The notes under the pieces were generated by a model. That model worked only from the letters and a program-made list of their open reading frames with translations, made no database searches and was not told the origin of the DNA. Shown one piece after another: positions 20,274-29,008 of a stretch of 64,000 bases of DNA (its first letter is position 1; each line of letters opens with the position of its first letter). The position numbers and the translations under genes are program-made. Source of the stretch: JACVRW01 sp038323835 (lineage in GTDB: Bacteria > Actinomycetota > Thermoleophilia > Solirubrobacterales > Thermoleophilaceae). Location of the stretch: positions 1 to 64,000 of the forward strand of contig JBBQHI010000016.1 in NCBI GenBank assembly GCA_038323835.1, given 5' to 3'.

Positions 20274-21242
20274 ATGAAGGCTGCGGTGATCTACGAGAAC
20301 GGCCCCCCCGATGTCCTGCGTTACGCGGACGTGCCCGATCCCGAGTGCCCGGACGGCTGCGTGCTGATCGACGTCGAGGCGATCAGCATCGAGGGCGGAG
20401 ACCTGCTGGCCCGCGCCGGCTCGCCACCCCCGTCGGTCCCGCACGTTGTGGGATACCTCGCCGCGGGCACGATCGCCGAGATCGGCGCCGGCGTGGAGGA
20501 CCGCGCGGTCGGGGACCGGGTCGTGACGCTGAGCATGGCGGGATCGCACGCCGCCAGGCGGGTCGTCCCCGCGATGACCACGTGGCCGATCCCCGAGGGG
20601 CTGGACGCCGCTCCGGCCGCGGGCGTCCCGGTCGCGCTCGGCACCGCCCACGAGTGCCTGTTCACAGCCGGCAACCTCGAATCCGGGCAGACGGCCCTGA
20701 TCCACGCGGGGGCGGGAGGCGTCGGGATGGCCGCGATCCAGCTCGCCAAGCAGGCTGGCGCCACCGTGATCTCCACCGCGTCGAGCCATGAGAAGCTCGA
20801 GCGCCTCAAGGCGTTCGGTCTCGATCACGGGATCAACTACGCCAGCGAGAACTTCGTGGAGCGCACGCGCGAGCTCACCGACGGGCGCGGCGCCGACGTG
20901 ATCCTGGATTCGGTTGGTGGCAAGAACCTGGCCGACAGCATCGGCGCGCTCGCCTACCGGGGCACGCTCGTGAGCGTCGGGGTGGCGGGCCGCGGCGGGT
21001 CCAGCATCGAGGCGCAGCAGCTCTGGGCTCAGAACAACAGCCTGCGCGGCGTCTTCCTCGGCGGGGCGCTGCTCACCGAGTACCCGCGCGTCCACGCCAT
21101 GATCGGCGATCTGCTCGGACGGGTCGCGAGCGGCGAGGTGCACGTGGAGATCGCCCGGACCTTCCCGCTCGCCGAGGCCGCCGCGGCACACGCGTTCATC
21201 GAGAGCCGCCAGGCCTTCGGTCGCGTCGTGATGACGCCCTAG
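20274..21242 (+). CDS. Zinc-independent quinone oxidoreductase (MDR family)
   Basis: 322-residue medium-chain dehydrogenase/reductase. N-terminal GroES-like fold starting MKAAVIYENGPPDVL, nucleotide-binding loop HAGAGGVGMAAIQLAKQAGA (about 141-160) and ADVILDSVGG. Catalytic zinc ligands of alcohol dehydrogenases are absent, as in NADPH:quinone reductases. The stop overlaps the stop of the convergent cyclase gene. Confidence 0.88.
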   Translation: MKAAVIYENGPPDVLRYADVPDPECPDGCVLIDVEAISIEGGDLLARAGSPPPSVPHVVGYLAAGTIAEIGAGVEDRAVGDRVVTLSMAGSHAARRVVPAMTTWPIPEGLDAAPAAGVPVALGTAHECLFTAGNLESGQTALIHAGAGGVGMAAIQLAKQAGATVISTASSHEKLERLKAFGLDHGINYASENFVERTRELTDGRGADVILDSVGGKNLADSIGALAYRGTLVSVGVAGRGGSSIEAQQLWAQNNSLRGVFLGGALLTEYPRVHAMIGDLLGRVASGEVHVEIARTFPLAEAAAAHAFIESRQAFGRVVMTP

Positions 21243-22051
21243 GCCGGGACGGCCGATCTCAGGGGCGGGAAGTCGGCGATCAGGTCGACCGTTTCCACCT
21301 GGGACATGGCCACCGGCTCGGGGATGCCGCGGAACCGCCAGGTGCCGAGGCTCTTCAGGGTGACGCCATCCGGCAGCGAGTCGAGGACCGCTCCGCGAAC
21401 GGTGGAGGACAGGACGATCTGGCCGCCATGCGCCGCGAAGCAGATGCGCGCGGCGGCGTGGACGGAGATGCCCACGTAGCCGGTTTCCGTGAGCGCCGGC
21501 CGACCGCGATGCAGGCCGATTCGAAGCCGTACGTCGGCGTCATCCGGCCAACCTCCGGAGGCCATGGCCCGCTGGATCCCCAGCGCGCCCTCCAACGCCG
21601 CGGAGGCGCGCTCGAAGACCGCGAACACGTCGTCGCCGCGGGCGGACACCTGATGGCCGCCGGCGCTCCGCACCGCGGCGCCGACACGGCGGCGAACGTC
21701 CGCGAGGAGGTCGGCGTACCCGTGGTCCAGACGCGCCAACAGGTCGGTCGAGCCTTCGATATCGCTGAGAAGGAAAGTGAGATCGCCTCTGGGCAGCTTT
21801 CGGTGCGGCTGCAGCTGCGCGCTGATGAAGCCGATCGGCATGATCCCCTGCTTCTTGGCCGCCCGGAGGAGCCGGTTGCGTGCCGTGTCGCGCGCGGCCT
21901 CGTCCTCGAACGTGACCTGGCCGAAGCGCGAGAGCGCATTCCGGACGTGCGCCGCATCGTGGATCGGCAGGCGGCGTCTCCCGTGCGAATCGATGTACGC
22001 GAAGCACCTGTCGGGAAGCTGCGCACGCTCCTTTGCGCGAAGCGGTGGCAT
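21239..22051 (-). CDS. Class III nucleotide cyclase-like protein with N-terminal DUF6582-like region
   Basis: 270 residues. Residues 11-80 resemble a small basic domain common in actinobacteria (LPDRCFAYIDSHGRRRLP, HVRNALSRFGQ). Residues 88-260 form a class III cyclase domain: metal Asp97 in LLSDIEGST and Asp140/141 in RGDDVFAVF are present and Arg202 is kept, but the transition-state Asn is His198 (GISVHAAAR). Related single-domain proteins share this change, so cAMP synthesis is uncertain. No membrane segment. Confidence 0.85.
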   Translation of the reverse strand: MPPLRAKERAQLPDRCFAYIDSHGRRRLPIHDAAHVRNALSRFGQVTFEDEAARDTARNRLLRAAKKQGIMPIGFISAQLQPHRKLPRGDLTFLLSDIEGSTDLLARLDHGYADLLADVRRRVGAAVRSAGGHQVSARGDDVFAVFERASAALEGALGIQRAMASGGWPDDADVRLRIGLHRGRPALTETGYVGISVHAAARICFAAHGGQIVLSSTVRGAVLDSLPDGVTLKSLGTWRFRGIPEPVAMSQVETVDLIADFPPLRSAVPA

Positions 22052-22101
22052 CCTCGCATGATCGCAAGAACACCGATTTCGAACCCAGGAGGTCCGCGAC
22101 C

Positions 22102-22620
22102 ATGAGCTCCGATCCGACCGCTCAGATCGATCAGCGGTTCAGCGATGACGAGGCCGCCCCGACTCCGTGGCCCGACGCGGAGGGCGTGCTGGAACAGGCC
22201 GAGCTCTATTGGCTCACTACCGTGCGGCCCGACGGCCGGCCGCATGTGACCCCGCTGATCGGGGTGTTCGAGGACGGGGCCGTGCACTTCTGCACCGGGG
22301 CGCGTGAGCAGAAGGCCCGCAACCTCGAACACAGCGCGAAGGTGGCCCTGACCACGGGGAGCAACGCCTGGGCGAAGGGCCTCGACGTGGTGGTCGAGGG
22401 CACCGCGGTCCGCGTGCTGGAGGGTGAAAGGTTGAAGCGGCTGTCCGACTCGTACGTGGCGAAGTACGGCGAGGTATGGCGTTTCGATGTCGGCGACGGC
22501 GTGTTCGTGGCCGGCGCGGGCGACGACGACGACTTCGTGTTCCGGGTCGAGCCCGCCAAGGTGCTCGCCTTTGCCAAGGAGCCGCACGGGCAGACCACGT
22601 TCCGGTTCCCGGCCGGCTGA
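22102..22620 (+). CDS. Pyridoxamine 5'-phosphate oxidase-like flavin protein
   Basis: 172 residues with the split-barrel FMN/F420-binding fold: LTTVRPDGRPHVTPLIGVFEDG, CTGAREQKARNLEHSAKVALTTG and KVLAF...GQTTFRF. Probably a flavin- or F420-dependent oxidoreductase of unknown substrate. AGGAGG at 22087-22092 sets the ATG. It precedes a damaged DUF4188 gene and a second PPOX-type gene in the same direction. Confidence 0.88.
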   Translation: MSSDPTAQIDQRFSDDEAAPTPWPDAEGVLEQAELYWLTTVRPDGRPHVTPLIGVFEDGAVHFCTGAREQKARNLEHSAKVALTTGSNAWAKGLDVVVEGTAVRVLEGERLKRLSDSYVAKYGEVWRFDVGDGVFVAGAGDDDDFVFRVEPAKVLAFAKEPHGQTTFRFPAG

Positions 22621-22651
22621 CGAACGTCCGCGGAAGTGGGAGACTGGCGCG

Positions 22652-23180
22652 ATGGCTGAGCGCGTCATCGACAGGCGAGTGACAGCCTTGATCGAGGGCG
22701 ACTTTCGTGGTCTTCCTGATCGGCATGCGGGTCAACAAGCTCTGGAAGGTGCGGACCTGGCTGCCCGTCTTCCTTGCGATGCCGCGGATGCTCCGTGAGC
22801 TGGAGGGCAGGCCCGAATCCGGATTCCTTGGCGCCAACCAGTACGCCGGCGGCCCGCGGCGGCCGATGGTGGTCCAGTACTGGCGCTCCTTCGAGCAGCT
22901 CGAGGCCTATGCGCGGAGCAGGGACGGCGCCCACTGGCCCGCGTGGGTCGAGTTCGACAAACGCGTCGGGTCGAGCGGCGACGTGGGCATCTGGCACGAG
23001 ACCTACCTGGTGCCCGCGGGCGGCTACGACAGCGTCTACAACAACATGCCGCCCGTCGGTCTCGGGGCGGTGACGGGCCTGGTTCCCGCCGCGGGACGGA
23101 GAGCCACGGCCGCGGGGCGAGCGGGGATTCGCGAGGAGGCCTACCCCGAGGGCGCCCCCACCGAGCGCATCGACGTGTGA
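22652..23180 (+). pseudogene. DUF4188 family protein, frameshifted near codon 18
   Basis: Frame one from ATG 22652 reads MAERVIDRRVTALIEGDF, then the match continues in another frame as VVFLIGMRVNKLWKVRTWL to the stop at 23180. A single extra T in the TTT at 22703-22705 accounts for it. Together the pieces give a normal DUF4188 (monooxygenase-like) protein. Unless GTG 22707 is used to make a shortened product, the gene is broken; a sequencing error in the T run is the alternative. Confidence 0.88.
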
Positions 23181-23185
23181 GAGCG

Positions 23186-23605
23186 ATGGCCCTGCCCGAC
23201 AGCGCCAGGGAGCTGATCGGCTCGGACGCTCTCGGCCACCTCGTCACCATCGGCGAAGGCGGAGCTCCACAGGTCACCTGCGTGTGGGTGGCCGTGGACG
23301 GCGACGACCTCCTCACCGCGCACCTGAACCCCCATCAGCGGAAGCTCGAGAACGTCCGCCGCGACCCGCGGGTGGCGATCTCGTTCGAGGGCAGCGCGAT
23401 CCGCCCACCGGGCCTGCGCGAGTACCTCGTGATCCACGGGACCGCGACGATCGAAAAGGGCGGTGCGGCGGACCTGCTCCAGGAGCTGGCCCACGTGCAC
23501 CTCGGGCCCGAGGTGCGCTTCCCGCCGATGGACGACCCGCCTCCGGGTGTCCGGATGCGGATCGCGGTGGAGCGGGTGGGCGGCACCGGGCCCTGGACCG
23601 ACTGA
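23186..23605 (+). CDS. PPOX-class, probably F420-dependent, oxidoreductase
   Basis: 139 residues: GHLVTIGEGGAPQVTCVWVAVDGDDLL, RKLENVRRDPRVAISFEG and YLVIHGTATIEKGGA are typical of actinobacterial F420-binding split-barrel proteins. An in-frame GTG at 23177 overlaps the preceding stop (GTGA) and would add three residues; the ATG is equally possible. Second protein of this fold within 1.1 kb. Confidence 0.87.
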   Translation: MALPDSARELIGSDALGHLVTIGEGGAPQVTCVWVAVDGDDLLTAHLNPHQRKLENVRRDPRVAISFEGSAIRPPGLREYLVIHGTATIEKGGAADLLQELAHVHLGPEVRFPPMDDPPPGVRMRIAVERVGGTGPWTD

Positions 23606-23608
23606 GCG

Positions 23609-23624
23609 TACGTCGCAAGACGTA
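23609..23624 (+). terminator. Short hairpin after the PPOX gene
   Basis: TACGTC-GCAA-GACGTA forms a six-base stem closed by a GNRA tetraloop four bases after the stop at 23605. No T-tract, so termination is only inferred. Confidence 0.4.
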
Positions 23625-23641
23625 TTGCCAGCGGATGCCGA

Positions 23642-23721
23642 CACTACCCGGACGCCGGCCACGGCTTCCTGTTCCAAATCCGGCGGAGTTCGCCGGTAAG
23701 GTCGAGGCCTTCCTGGCCTAG
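23642..23721 (+). pseudogene. Alpha/beta-hydrolase C-terminal remnant, frameshifted
   Basis: Two short pieces in adjacent frames join as HYPDAGHGFLFQ plus NPAEFAGKVEAFLA, the usual end of an alpha/beta hydrolase, with the catalytic His in DAGHGF. No upstream body of the gene remains. Its TAG stop consists of the TA flank and first G of the neighbouring MITE-like repeat. Confidence 0.75.
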
Positions 23722-23881
23722 TGCCCTGAGTCGTTAGTTCGAGCGCACCTTCCCGGCGTCTGGACCTGGGTGACGGTCGCCGATGACCTCGTCGTGATGC
23801 CCGTACGACTCCGGTCACCGTCACCCGTCACCCACGCCCAGCCACTCGGCAAGCTGATGCCGAACTTCCGACTCAGAACAC
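23721..23881 (+). mobile_element. MITE-like element, long copy
   Basis: 161 bp with terminal inverted repeats GTGCCCTGAGTCGTTAGTTCG and its imperfect complement at the right end (3 mismatches in 21 to the other end). The first 52 bases are identical to the inverted copy at 35912-36005 and the last 41 differ at two positions. The centre has about 67 extra bases containing a nested perfect 10-bp inverted repeat GGGTGACGGT/ACCGTCACCC. TA flanks the left end but not the right. No transposase. The rest of the gap to ftsH (23882-23938) shows nothing recognisable. Confidence 0.8.
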
Positions 23882-23938
23882 TGGGCGAACGGGGCCCGGA
23901 GCCGGGCGCGCACAGAAATCCCCCACGCGCCGTGCGCC

Positions 23939-25933
23939 GTGCGTAGCATCCGTCGCATGCCCGACGAGGCCCGCGGAGCGGACCCCCGTAATCCCGTTCC
24001 GCCGCCCGCGGACGGGAAGAAGCCGAGCTGGCGCGTTCACCCCGCCCCGGACGGGCGGGGGGAGCCGAAGAAGAAGCAGCCGATGATCCCGTTCAGCCCC
24101 CGGCGCTTCCTCACCATCCTGGCCGTTCTGTTCCTCGTGAACTGGGGGCTGGTGCAGATCTTCGCGCCCGCCAAGGAACGCATCCGGGTGCCCTACACGC
24201 CCACCTTCCTCAAGGAGGTCAAGGCCGGGAACGTCAAGGAGATCTCCTCCGAGGGAGACACGATCAGCGGCGAGTTCAAGTCCGACGTCAAGTACAAGGA
24301 CAAGAAGGCCAAGAACTTCAAGACCGAGGTCCCCACGTTCGCCAACGACAACGCGCTGTCGCGCGAGCTCGAGGACAACGACGTGGTGGTGAACGCCTCG
24401 CCGCCCGGCGACCGCTCGCTCCTGGAGACGATCCTATTCAGCTTTGGCCCGACCATCCTGCTGGTGGGGCTGTTCATCTTCCTCATGCGCCGCGCGGCGG
24501 GCGGCGCCGGCGGGGGCGGGGTGCTCGGCCAGTTCGGGCGCTCGCGGGCCAAGCGGGTGGAGAGCTCGGACCAGCACATCACCTTCGACGACGTGGCCGG
24601 CATCGACGAGGCCAAGAACGAGCTCGTCGAGATCGTGGACTTCCTGCGGGAACCGGACAAGTACGCCCGGCTCGGGGCCCGGATTCCGCGCGGGGTGCTG
24701 CTCTCCGGGCTGCCCGGCACGGGCAAGACGCTTCTGGCCCGCGCGGTGGCGGGCGAGGCCCGCGTGCCGTTCTTCTCCGCGTCGGCGTCGGAGTTCATCG
24801 AGGCGATCGTGGGCGTGGGCGCGTCCCGCGTGCGCGACCTCTTCAAGACCGCCGAGGAGGCCGCGCCGGCCATCGTGTTCATCGACGAGCTCGATGCCAT
24901 CGGCCGCTCCCGCGGGGGCGGAGGGGCGCTGGGCGGCCACGACGAGCGCGAGCAGACGCTCAACCAGATTCTCACCGAGATGGACGGCTTCGACCCGAGC
25001 GCGGGGGTGATCGTGCTCGGCGCCACCAACCGCCCCGAGGTGCTGGACGCCGCGCTCCTGCGTCCGGGCCGGTTCGACCGCCGGGTCACGGTTCAGTCCC
25101 CCGACGCCAAGGGCCGCGAGCTGATCCTCCGCGTGCACACGCGCTCGGTGCCGCTGGCCGACGACGTGGATCTGGCGCGCCTGGCCCAGAGCACCCCGGG
25201 CATGGTCGGCGCCGACCTGGCCAACCTCGCGAACGAGGCCGCGCTCCTGGCCGCCCGCCGCCTCCACGAGAAGGTGCAGCGCGAGGACTTCACCGACGCG
25301 CTCGAGAAGCTCCTGCTCGGCGCCGCGCGCAAGCTCGTGCTGAGCGAGGCCGACCGCCGTCGCATCGCCTACCACGAGTCCGGCCACGCGATCGTGGGCA
25401 TGCTCACGCCCGGCGCCGACCCGGTGCGGAAGATCTCGATTATCCCCCGCGGCCAGGCCCTCGGCGTCACGCTCTCCACGCCCGACGACGACCGCTTCAA
25501 CTACTCAGAGGACGAGCTGCGGGCGAAGATCCGCGTGTCGGTCGGCGGCAGGGTGGCGGAGCAGGAGGTGTTCGGCGACAGCACCACGGGCGCGGAGTCG
25601 GACATTCAGCAGGTCACCCGCATCGCGCGCGGCATGGTCACGCGCTGGGGAATGAGCGGGAAGGTGGGCTTCATCACAGCGGCGCCCTCCGATGGCGTGA
25701 GCCCGCTGCTCCCCGGGTCCGAGCCCGTCTCCGAGGCCACTCAGGAGCTGATCGACGCCGAGGTGCGCCGAATCGTGGACGAGGAGCTGGAGAACACGCG
25801 CGTGCTCGTCAGCGAGCATCGCGAGCGTCTCGATTCGCTGGCCCTCGCGCTGTTGGAGCGGGAGACGCTCGACGAGGCGGATGCCTACGCCGCCGCCGGG
25901 ATCGACCGCGGCCGCGTGATGGCCCGGGCCTAG
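23939..25933 (+). CDS. ftsH: ATP-dependent zinc metalloprotease FtsH
   Basis: 664-residue membrane AAA+ protease that degrades misfolded membrane and regulatory proteins. A helix at about 54-75, an extracytoplasmic domain, a second helix at about 160-182, then the AAA module (Walker A GLPGTGKT, Walker B DELDAIGRSRGGGG, arginine fingers in RPGRFDRR) and the zinc protease site HESGH with a downstream Asp in TTGAESDIQQ. The Walker A has Leu in place of the usual first Pro, which should be tolerated. GTG 23939 and ATG 23957 are both possible starts. nadC follows 15 bases after the stop. Confidence 0.96.
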   Translation: MRSIRRMPDEARGADPRNPVPPPADGKKPSWRVHPAPDGRGEPKKKQPMIPFSPRRFLTILAVLFLVNWGLVQIFAPAKERIRVPYTPTFLKEVKAGNVKEISSEGDTISGEFKSDVKYKDKKAKNFKTEVPTFANDNALSRELEDNDVVVNASPPGDRSLLETILFSFGPTILLVGLFIFLMRRAAGGAGGGGVLGQFGRSRAKRVESSDQHITFDDVAGIDEAKNELVEIVDFLREPDKYARLGARIPRGVLLSGLPGTGKTLLARAVAGEARVPFFSASASEFIEAIVGVGASRVRDLFKTAEEAAPAIVFIDELDAIGRSRGGGGALGGHDEREQTLNQILTEMDGFDPSAGVIVLGATNRPEVLDAALLRPGRFDRRVTVQSPDAKGRELILRVHTRSVPLADDVDLARLAQSTPGMVGADLANLANEAALLAARRLHEKVQREDFTDALEKLLLGAARKLVLSEADRRRIAYHESGHAIVGMLTPGADPVRKISIIPRGQALGVTLSTPDDDRFNYSEDELRAKIRVSVGGRVAEQEVFGDSTTGAESDIQQVTRIARGMVTRWGMSGKVGFITAAPSDGVSPLLPGSEPVSEATQELIDAEVRRIVDEELENTRVLVSEHRERLDSLALALLERETLDEADAYAAAGIDRGRVMARA

Positions 25934-25948
25934 CCCATCCCGCGGTCC

Positions 25949-26767
25949 GTGCCCGACGTGATCGACATCGCGCTGGCCGAGGACGTGGGCGCCGGTGACC
26001 TGACCACGCGGCTGGTGTTGCCCCCGGGGGCCACCGCTACGGCCGTGATCGAGCAGCGCGCTCCCGGCGTGCCCGCCGGGCTGGAGGTGGCCCGCGACGT
26101 GTTCCTGCGGGTGGACCCCTCGCTCGAGTTCACGGCGCTCGCGGTGGGCCCGGGCTGGCGCGAGCCGGGGCCGCTGGCCGAGGTGTCGGGCCCGGCGGGC
26201 TCGATTCTCACCGCCGAGCGCACCGCCCTCAACTTCCTCGGGCGCCTGGGCGGGGTGGCCACCCTCGCGGCCCGGTTCGTGCAGGCCGTGGACGGCACCG
26301 GGGCGCGGATCCTCGACACCCGCAAGACCACCCCGGGACTGCGCGATCTGGAGAAGGACGCGGTGCGCGCGGGGGGCGCCACGAACCACCGGCGCGGCCT
26401 CTACGACGCCGTGCTGATCAAGGAGAACCACTCGGCACTGGCCGGAGGGGTGGGGGAGGCCACCCGGCTCGCCCTGGCCGGCGCTCCGGAGGGCATCGCC
26501 GTGGAGGTGGAGTGCTCCACACTCGACGAGGTGGAGGAGGCGCTGGGCGCGGGGGCGTCGCGGCTGCTCCTGGACAACATGGATCCCGCCGGCCTTCGCC
26601 GGGCCGTGGACCTGGTGGCCGGCAGGGCGGACACCGAGGCATCGGGCGGCGTGACCCTCGAAACCGTGCGGAGCGTGGCCGAGACGGGCGTGGACTGGAT
26701 CAGCGTCGGCGCCCTCACACACTCGGCTCCGGCACTGGACGTGAGCCTCCTGTTGCGAGCGCTCTAG
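25949..26767 (+). CDS. nadC: Nicotinate-nucleotide pyrophosphorylase (carboxylating)
   Basis: 272 residues. Converts quinolinate and PRPP to nicotinate mononucleotide in de novo NAD synthesis. Motifs: EDVGAGDLTT, AERTALNFLGRLGGVAT, DTRKTTPGLRDLEKDAV with substrate-binding Arg/Lys, NHRRGLYDAVLIKENH, EVECSTLDE and DWISVGALTHS. Starts at GTG 25949 right after ftsH. nadA follows after a 68-bp gap; nadB is not next to them. Confidence 0.96.
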   Translation: MPDVIDIALAEDVGAGDLTTRLVLPPGATATAVIEQRAPGVPAGLEVARDVFLRVDPSLEFTALAVGPGWREPGPLAEVSGPAGSILTAERTALNFLGRLGGVATLAARFVQAVDGTGARILDTRKTTPGLRDLEKDAVRAGGATNHRRGLYDAVLIKENHSALAGGVGEATRLALAGAPEGIAVEVECSTLDEVEEALGAGASRLLLDNMDPAGLRRAVDLVAGRADTEASGGVTLETVRSVAETGVDWISVGALTHSAPALDVSLLLRAL

Positions 26768-26835
26768 ACTTTGGGGTCAGCCGACGCCGCCCTTGGGGCC
26801 GAGGCTTCATTTCGACACCGAGCGAGGTTCGAAAC

Positions 26836-27840
26836 ATGCAGTCCCAGACGATTCCCGGCGCGGGCACACCGCTGACGCTCGAGAACATTCCGGCGCTGAA
26901 GAGCGAGGTACGCGCGCTCGCCGAGGCCCGGAACGCGGTGATCCTGGCCCACAACTACCAGGTGCCCGAGGTCCAGGACGTGGCCCACTTCGTGGGCGAC
27001 TCGCTGGGCCTCTCGCGCAAGGCCGCGGACACCGAGGCCGACGTGATCGCCTTCTGCGGCGTGCACTTCATGGCCGAGACGGCCTCGATCCTGAGCCCGG
27101 AGAAGACGGTGCTGCTGCCCGACCTCGACGCCGGATGCTCGCTCGCCGACTCGATCACCGCCGACCAGCTGCGTGCCTGGAAGGCCGAGCACCCCGGGGC
27201 GCTGGTGGTGATGTACGTGAACACCACGGCGGAGGTGAAGGCGGAGACCGACTACTGCTGCACCTCGTCGAACGCCGTGCAGGTGGTGGAGCACATCTGG
27301 CGGGAACACGGGGAGGACACCGAGATCCTGTTCGGCCCCGACATGTGGCTCGGCGCCTACGTGGAGCGGGTCACGGGCCGGCGCATGCAGGTCTGGGACG
27401 GCGAGTGCCACGTGCACGCCGGCATCCGCCCTGCTGACATCACGGACGTGCGCGAGGCGCACCCGGACGCCGAGTTCCTCATCCATCCCGAGTGCGGGTG
27501 CACCACGCAGGTGATGGAGTACGTGGCCTCGGGGGACGTGGACGCGGAGCACACCCACATGCTGTCCACCGGCGGGATGCTCGACTTTGCCCGCGGCTCG
27601 GACGCCCAGGAGTTCATCGTGGCCACCGAGACGGGCATGCTCTATCCGCTCGAGCAGGAGAACCCCGGCAAGAACTTCATCCCGGCCAACCGCGCCGCCA
27701 GCTGCCGCTACATGAAGATGATCACGCTACCGAAGCTCCGCGACGCCCTGCGCGATCTGGGCCCGCAGGTGCGGGTGGGCCCAGAGGTGGCCGCCCGCGC
27801 CCGGGTGCCGATCGAGCGCATGGTCGCGATCACGCCCTGA
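26836..27840 (+). CDS. nadA: Quinolinate synthase
   Basis: 334 residues. Condenses iminoaspartate with dihydroxyacetone phosphate to quinolinate using a [4Fe-4S] cluster. Cluster cysteines are visible in DAGCSLAD, HPECGCTTQVME and NRAASCRYMK; substrate residues in ILAHNYQVPEVQD and YVNTTAEVKAETDYCCTSSNA. No L-aspartate oxidase gene (nadB) is adjacent, so iminoaspartate must come from nadB elsewhere or from aspartate dehydrogenase. Confidence 0.96.
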   Translation: MQSQTIPGAGTPLTLENIPALKSEVRALAEARNAVILAHNYQVPEVQDVAHFVGDSLGLSRKAADTEADVIAFCGVHFMAETASILSPEKTVLLPDLDAGCSLADSITADQLRAWKAEHPGALVVMYVNTTAEVKAETDYCCTSSNAVQVVEHIWREHGEDTEILFGPDMWLGAYVERVTGRRMQVWDGECHVHAGIRPADITDVREAHPDAEFLIHPECGCTTQVMEYVASGDVDAEHTHMLSTGGMLDFARGSDAQEFIVATETGMLYPLEQENPGKNFIPANRAASCRYMKMITLPKLRDALRDLGPQVRVGPEVAARARVPIERMVAITP

Positions 27841-27878
27841 CGGGCGACCCCGCCCGGCGGCCTGCCACCCTCCAGCGC

Positions 27879-28913
27879 TTGCGCCGCTCGCTCCTGACGT
27901 TGACGATCGCCGTCTGCCTTGCCGCGCCGTGCACCGTTGCCGCGGCCGGCGCCCCCGACACCGTGGACCACACGAAGGCGCGCGCGCCCGACGGCACGCC
28001 GATCTGCGCGGCCTGGGTGCACGACCGCTACACCGTCACCCGCGGCGGGCGCACCTGGCCCACCTGGCACCCGCCCGTCGATCCCGAGTACCACTGCGCC
28101 TTCGGCCACGAACACGGATCGAGCCCGCGAGCGTTCCGGATGTTCCGCCGCACCGGCATTCCCGCGCTCGGCCCGATCGGCGCCTACGCCGGCAGCGAAG
28201 AGCCGCACGCCGGCTTCAAGGTCTTCGTGGTGAACGACGATCGCAAGGGCCTCTCGTGGATGACCGTCCTCCATCAGGGCTCGGGCTCGCCCCGGCGCGG
28301 CACGGTGCGCTTCCACTCGCTCGAGACCTGGCTCTTCCGCGGCCGCCGGCTGGTGGCCCACACCCGCGTGATGGCCGACTTCGGGGCGGCGGTGCCGAAC
28401 TGTCCCGGTGCTCCGCGGCCGGCCCGCACGCGCCTGCTGCCGGACCCGGCCTGCCACTCGGTCTACGAGGAGTGGGCCACGGAGGTGAACGTCGGCGGCG
28501 TCTTCCGGGCCCGGCCCGCGTTCGCGATCGAGAACGCGATCACCCAGTTCGACCGCGCGGCCCCCGACCGTGTCGTGTTCAACAAGCCGTTTGCCTGCGG
28601 TCCTCACGACCCGGCCGGCTGGCGCTCCTACTGCAAGGGCGACAAGCGCACGGTGCTTCGCCCGCGGTGGGTTGTAAAAAACCTGGGAGGGAGCGCGCGC
28701 TTCCGGACCGACGCCCACGGCCGCCGCGCGGCGGCCGGCCTGCTCCAGGTGGTGTCCCGCCGGGCCCGCGTGAGCCAGCGCGGGGAGTGCTGCGGGGTGG
28801 AGAACGCCTTTGTGATGGAGCGGCCCTCGGACGGCGGCATCTATCGCGCCGGCCGGGGCCTCAACTCCGCGAACTTCGAGTTCCCGGGCTACTGCGTATT
28901 GCGAACTAACTAG
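27879..28913 (+). CDS. Secreted Cys-rich protein of unknown function
   Basis: About 344 residues. I do not recognise a family. A TTG start at 27879 gives RRSLLTLTIAVCLAAPCTVAAAGA, a good signal peptide with cleavage after AAAGA or near it. The mature part has about ten Cys and several His/Trp-rich segments (CAAWVHDRY, YHCAFGHEHG) and looks like a compact extracytoplasmic domain. No in-frame ATG or GTG is available upstream. Runs directly into a compound hairpin repeat. Confidence 0.6.
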   Translation: MRRSLLTLTIAVCLAAPCTVAAAGAPDTVDHTKARAPDGTPICAAWVHDRYTVTRGGRTWPTWHPPVDPEYHCAFGHEHGSSPRAFRMFRRTGIPALGPIGAYAGSEEPHAGFKVFVVNDDRKGLSWMTVLHQGSGSPRRGTVRFHSLETWLFRGRRLVAHTRVMADFGAAVPNCPGAPRPARTRLLPDPACHSVYEEWATEVNVGGVFRARPAFAIENAITQFDRAAPDRVVFNKPFACGPHDPAGWRSYCKGDKRTVLRPRWVVKNLGGSARFRTDAHGRRAAAGLLQVVSRRARVSQRGECCGVENAFVMERPSDGGIYRAGRGLNSANFEFPGYCVLRTN

Positions 28914-29006
28914 TGGTCCGGTGCTCGCCCGGATGACATGGCTGCGGAGCTCGCCCGATCACCGATCGGGCTCCGCTCCTCACCGCCCGGGCTGCGCTCC
29001 TCCCTA
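28914..29006 (+). repeat. Dispersed hairpin repeat, copy 3 (compound)
   Basis: Starts at the stop codon of the secreted-protein gene. An outer half-repeat (GGTCCGGTGCTCGCCCGG ... CCGCCCGGGCTGCGCTCCTCC) is interrupted by a full inner copy with the stem GCCCGATC/GATCGGGC at 28953-28971. The same compound arrangement recurs at 29756-29850, so the two flank the reductase gene as direct repeats. Confidence 0.8.
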
Positions 29007-29008
29007 GG

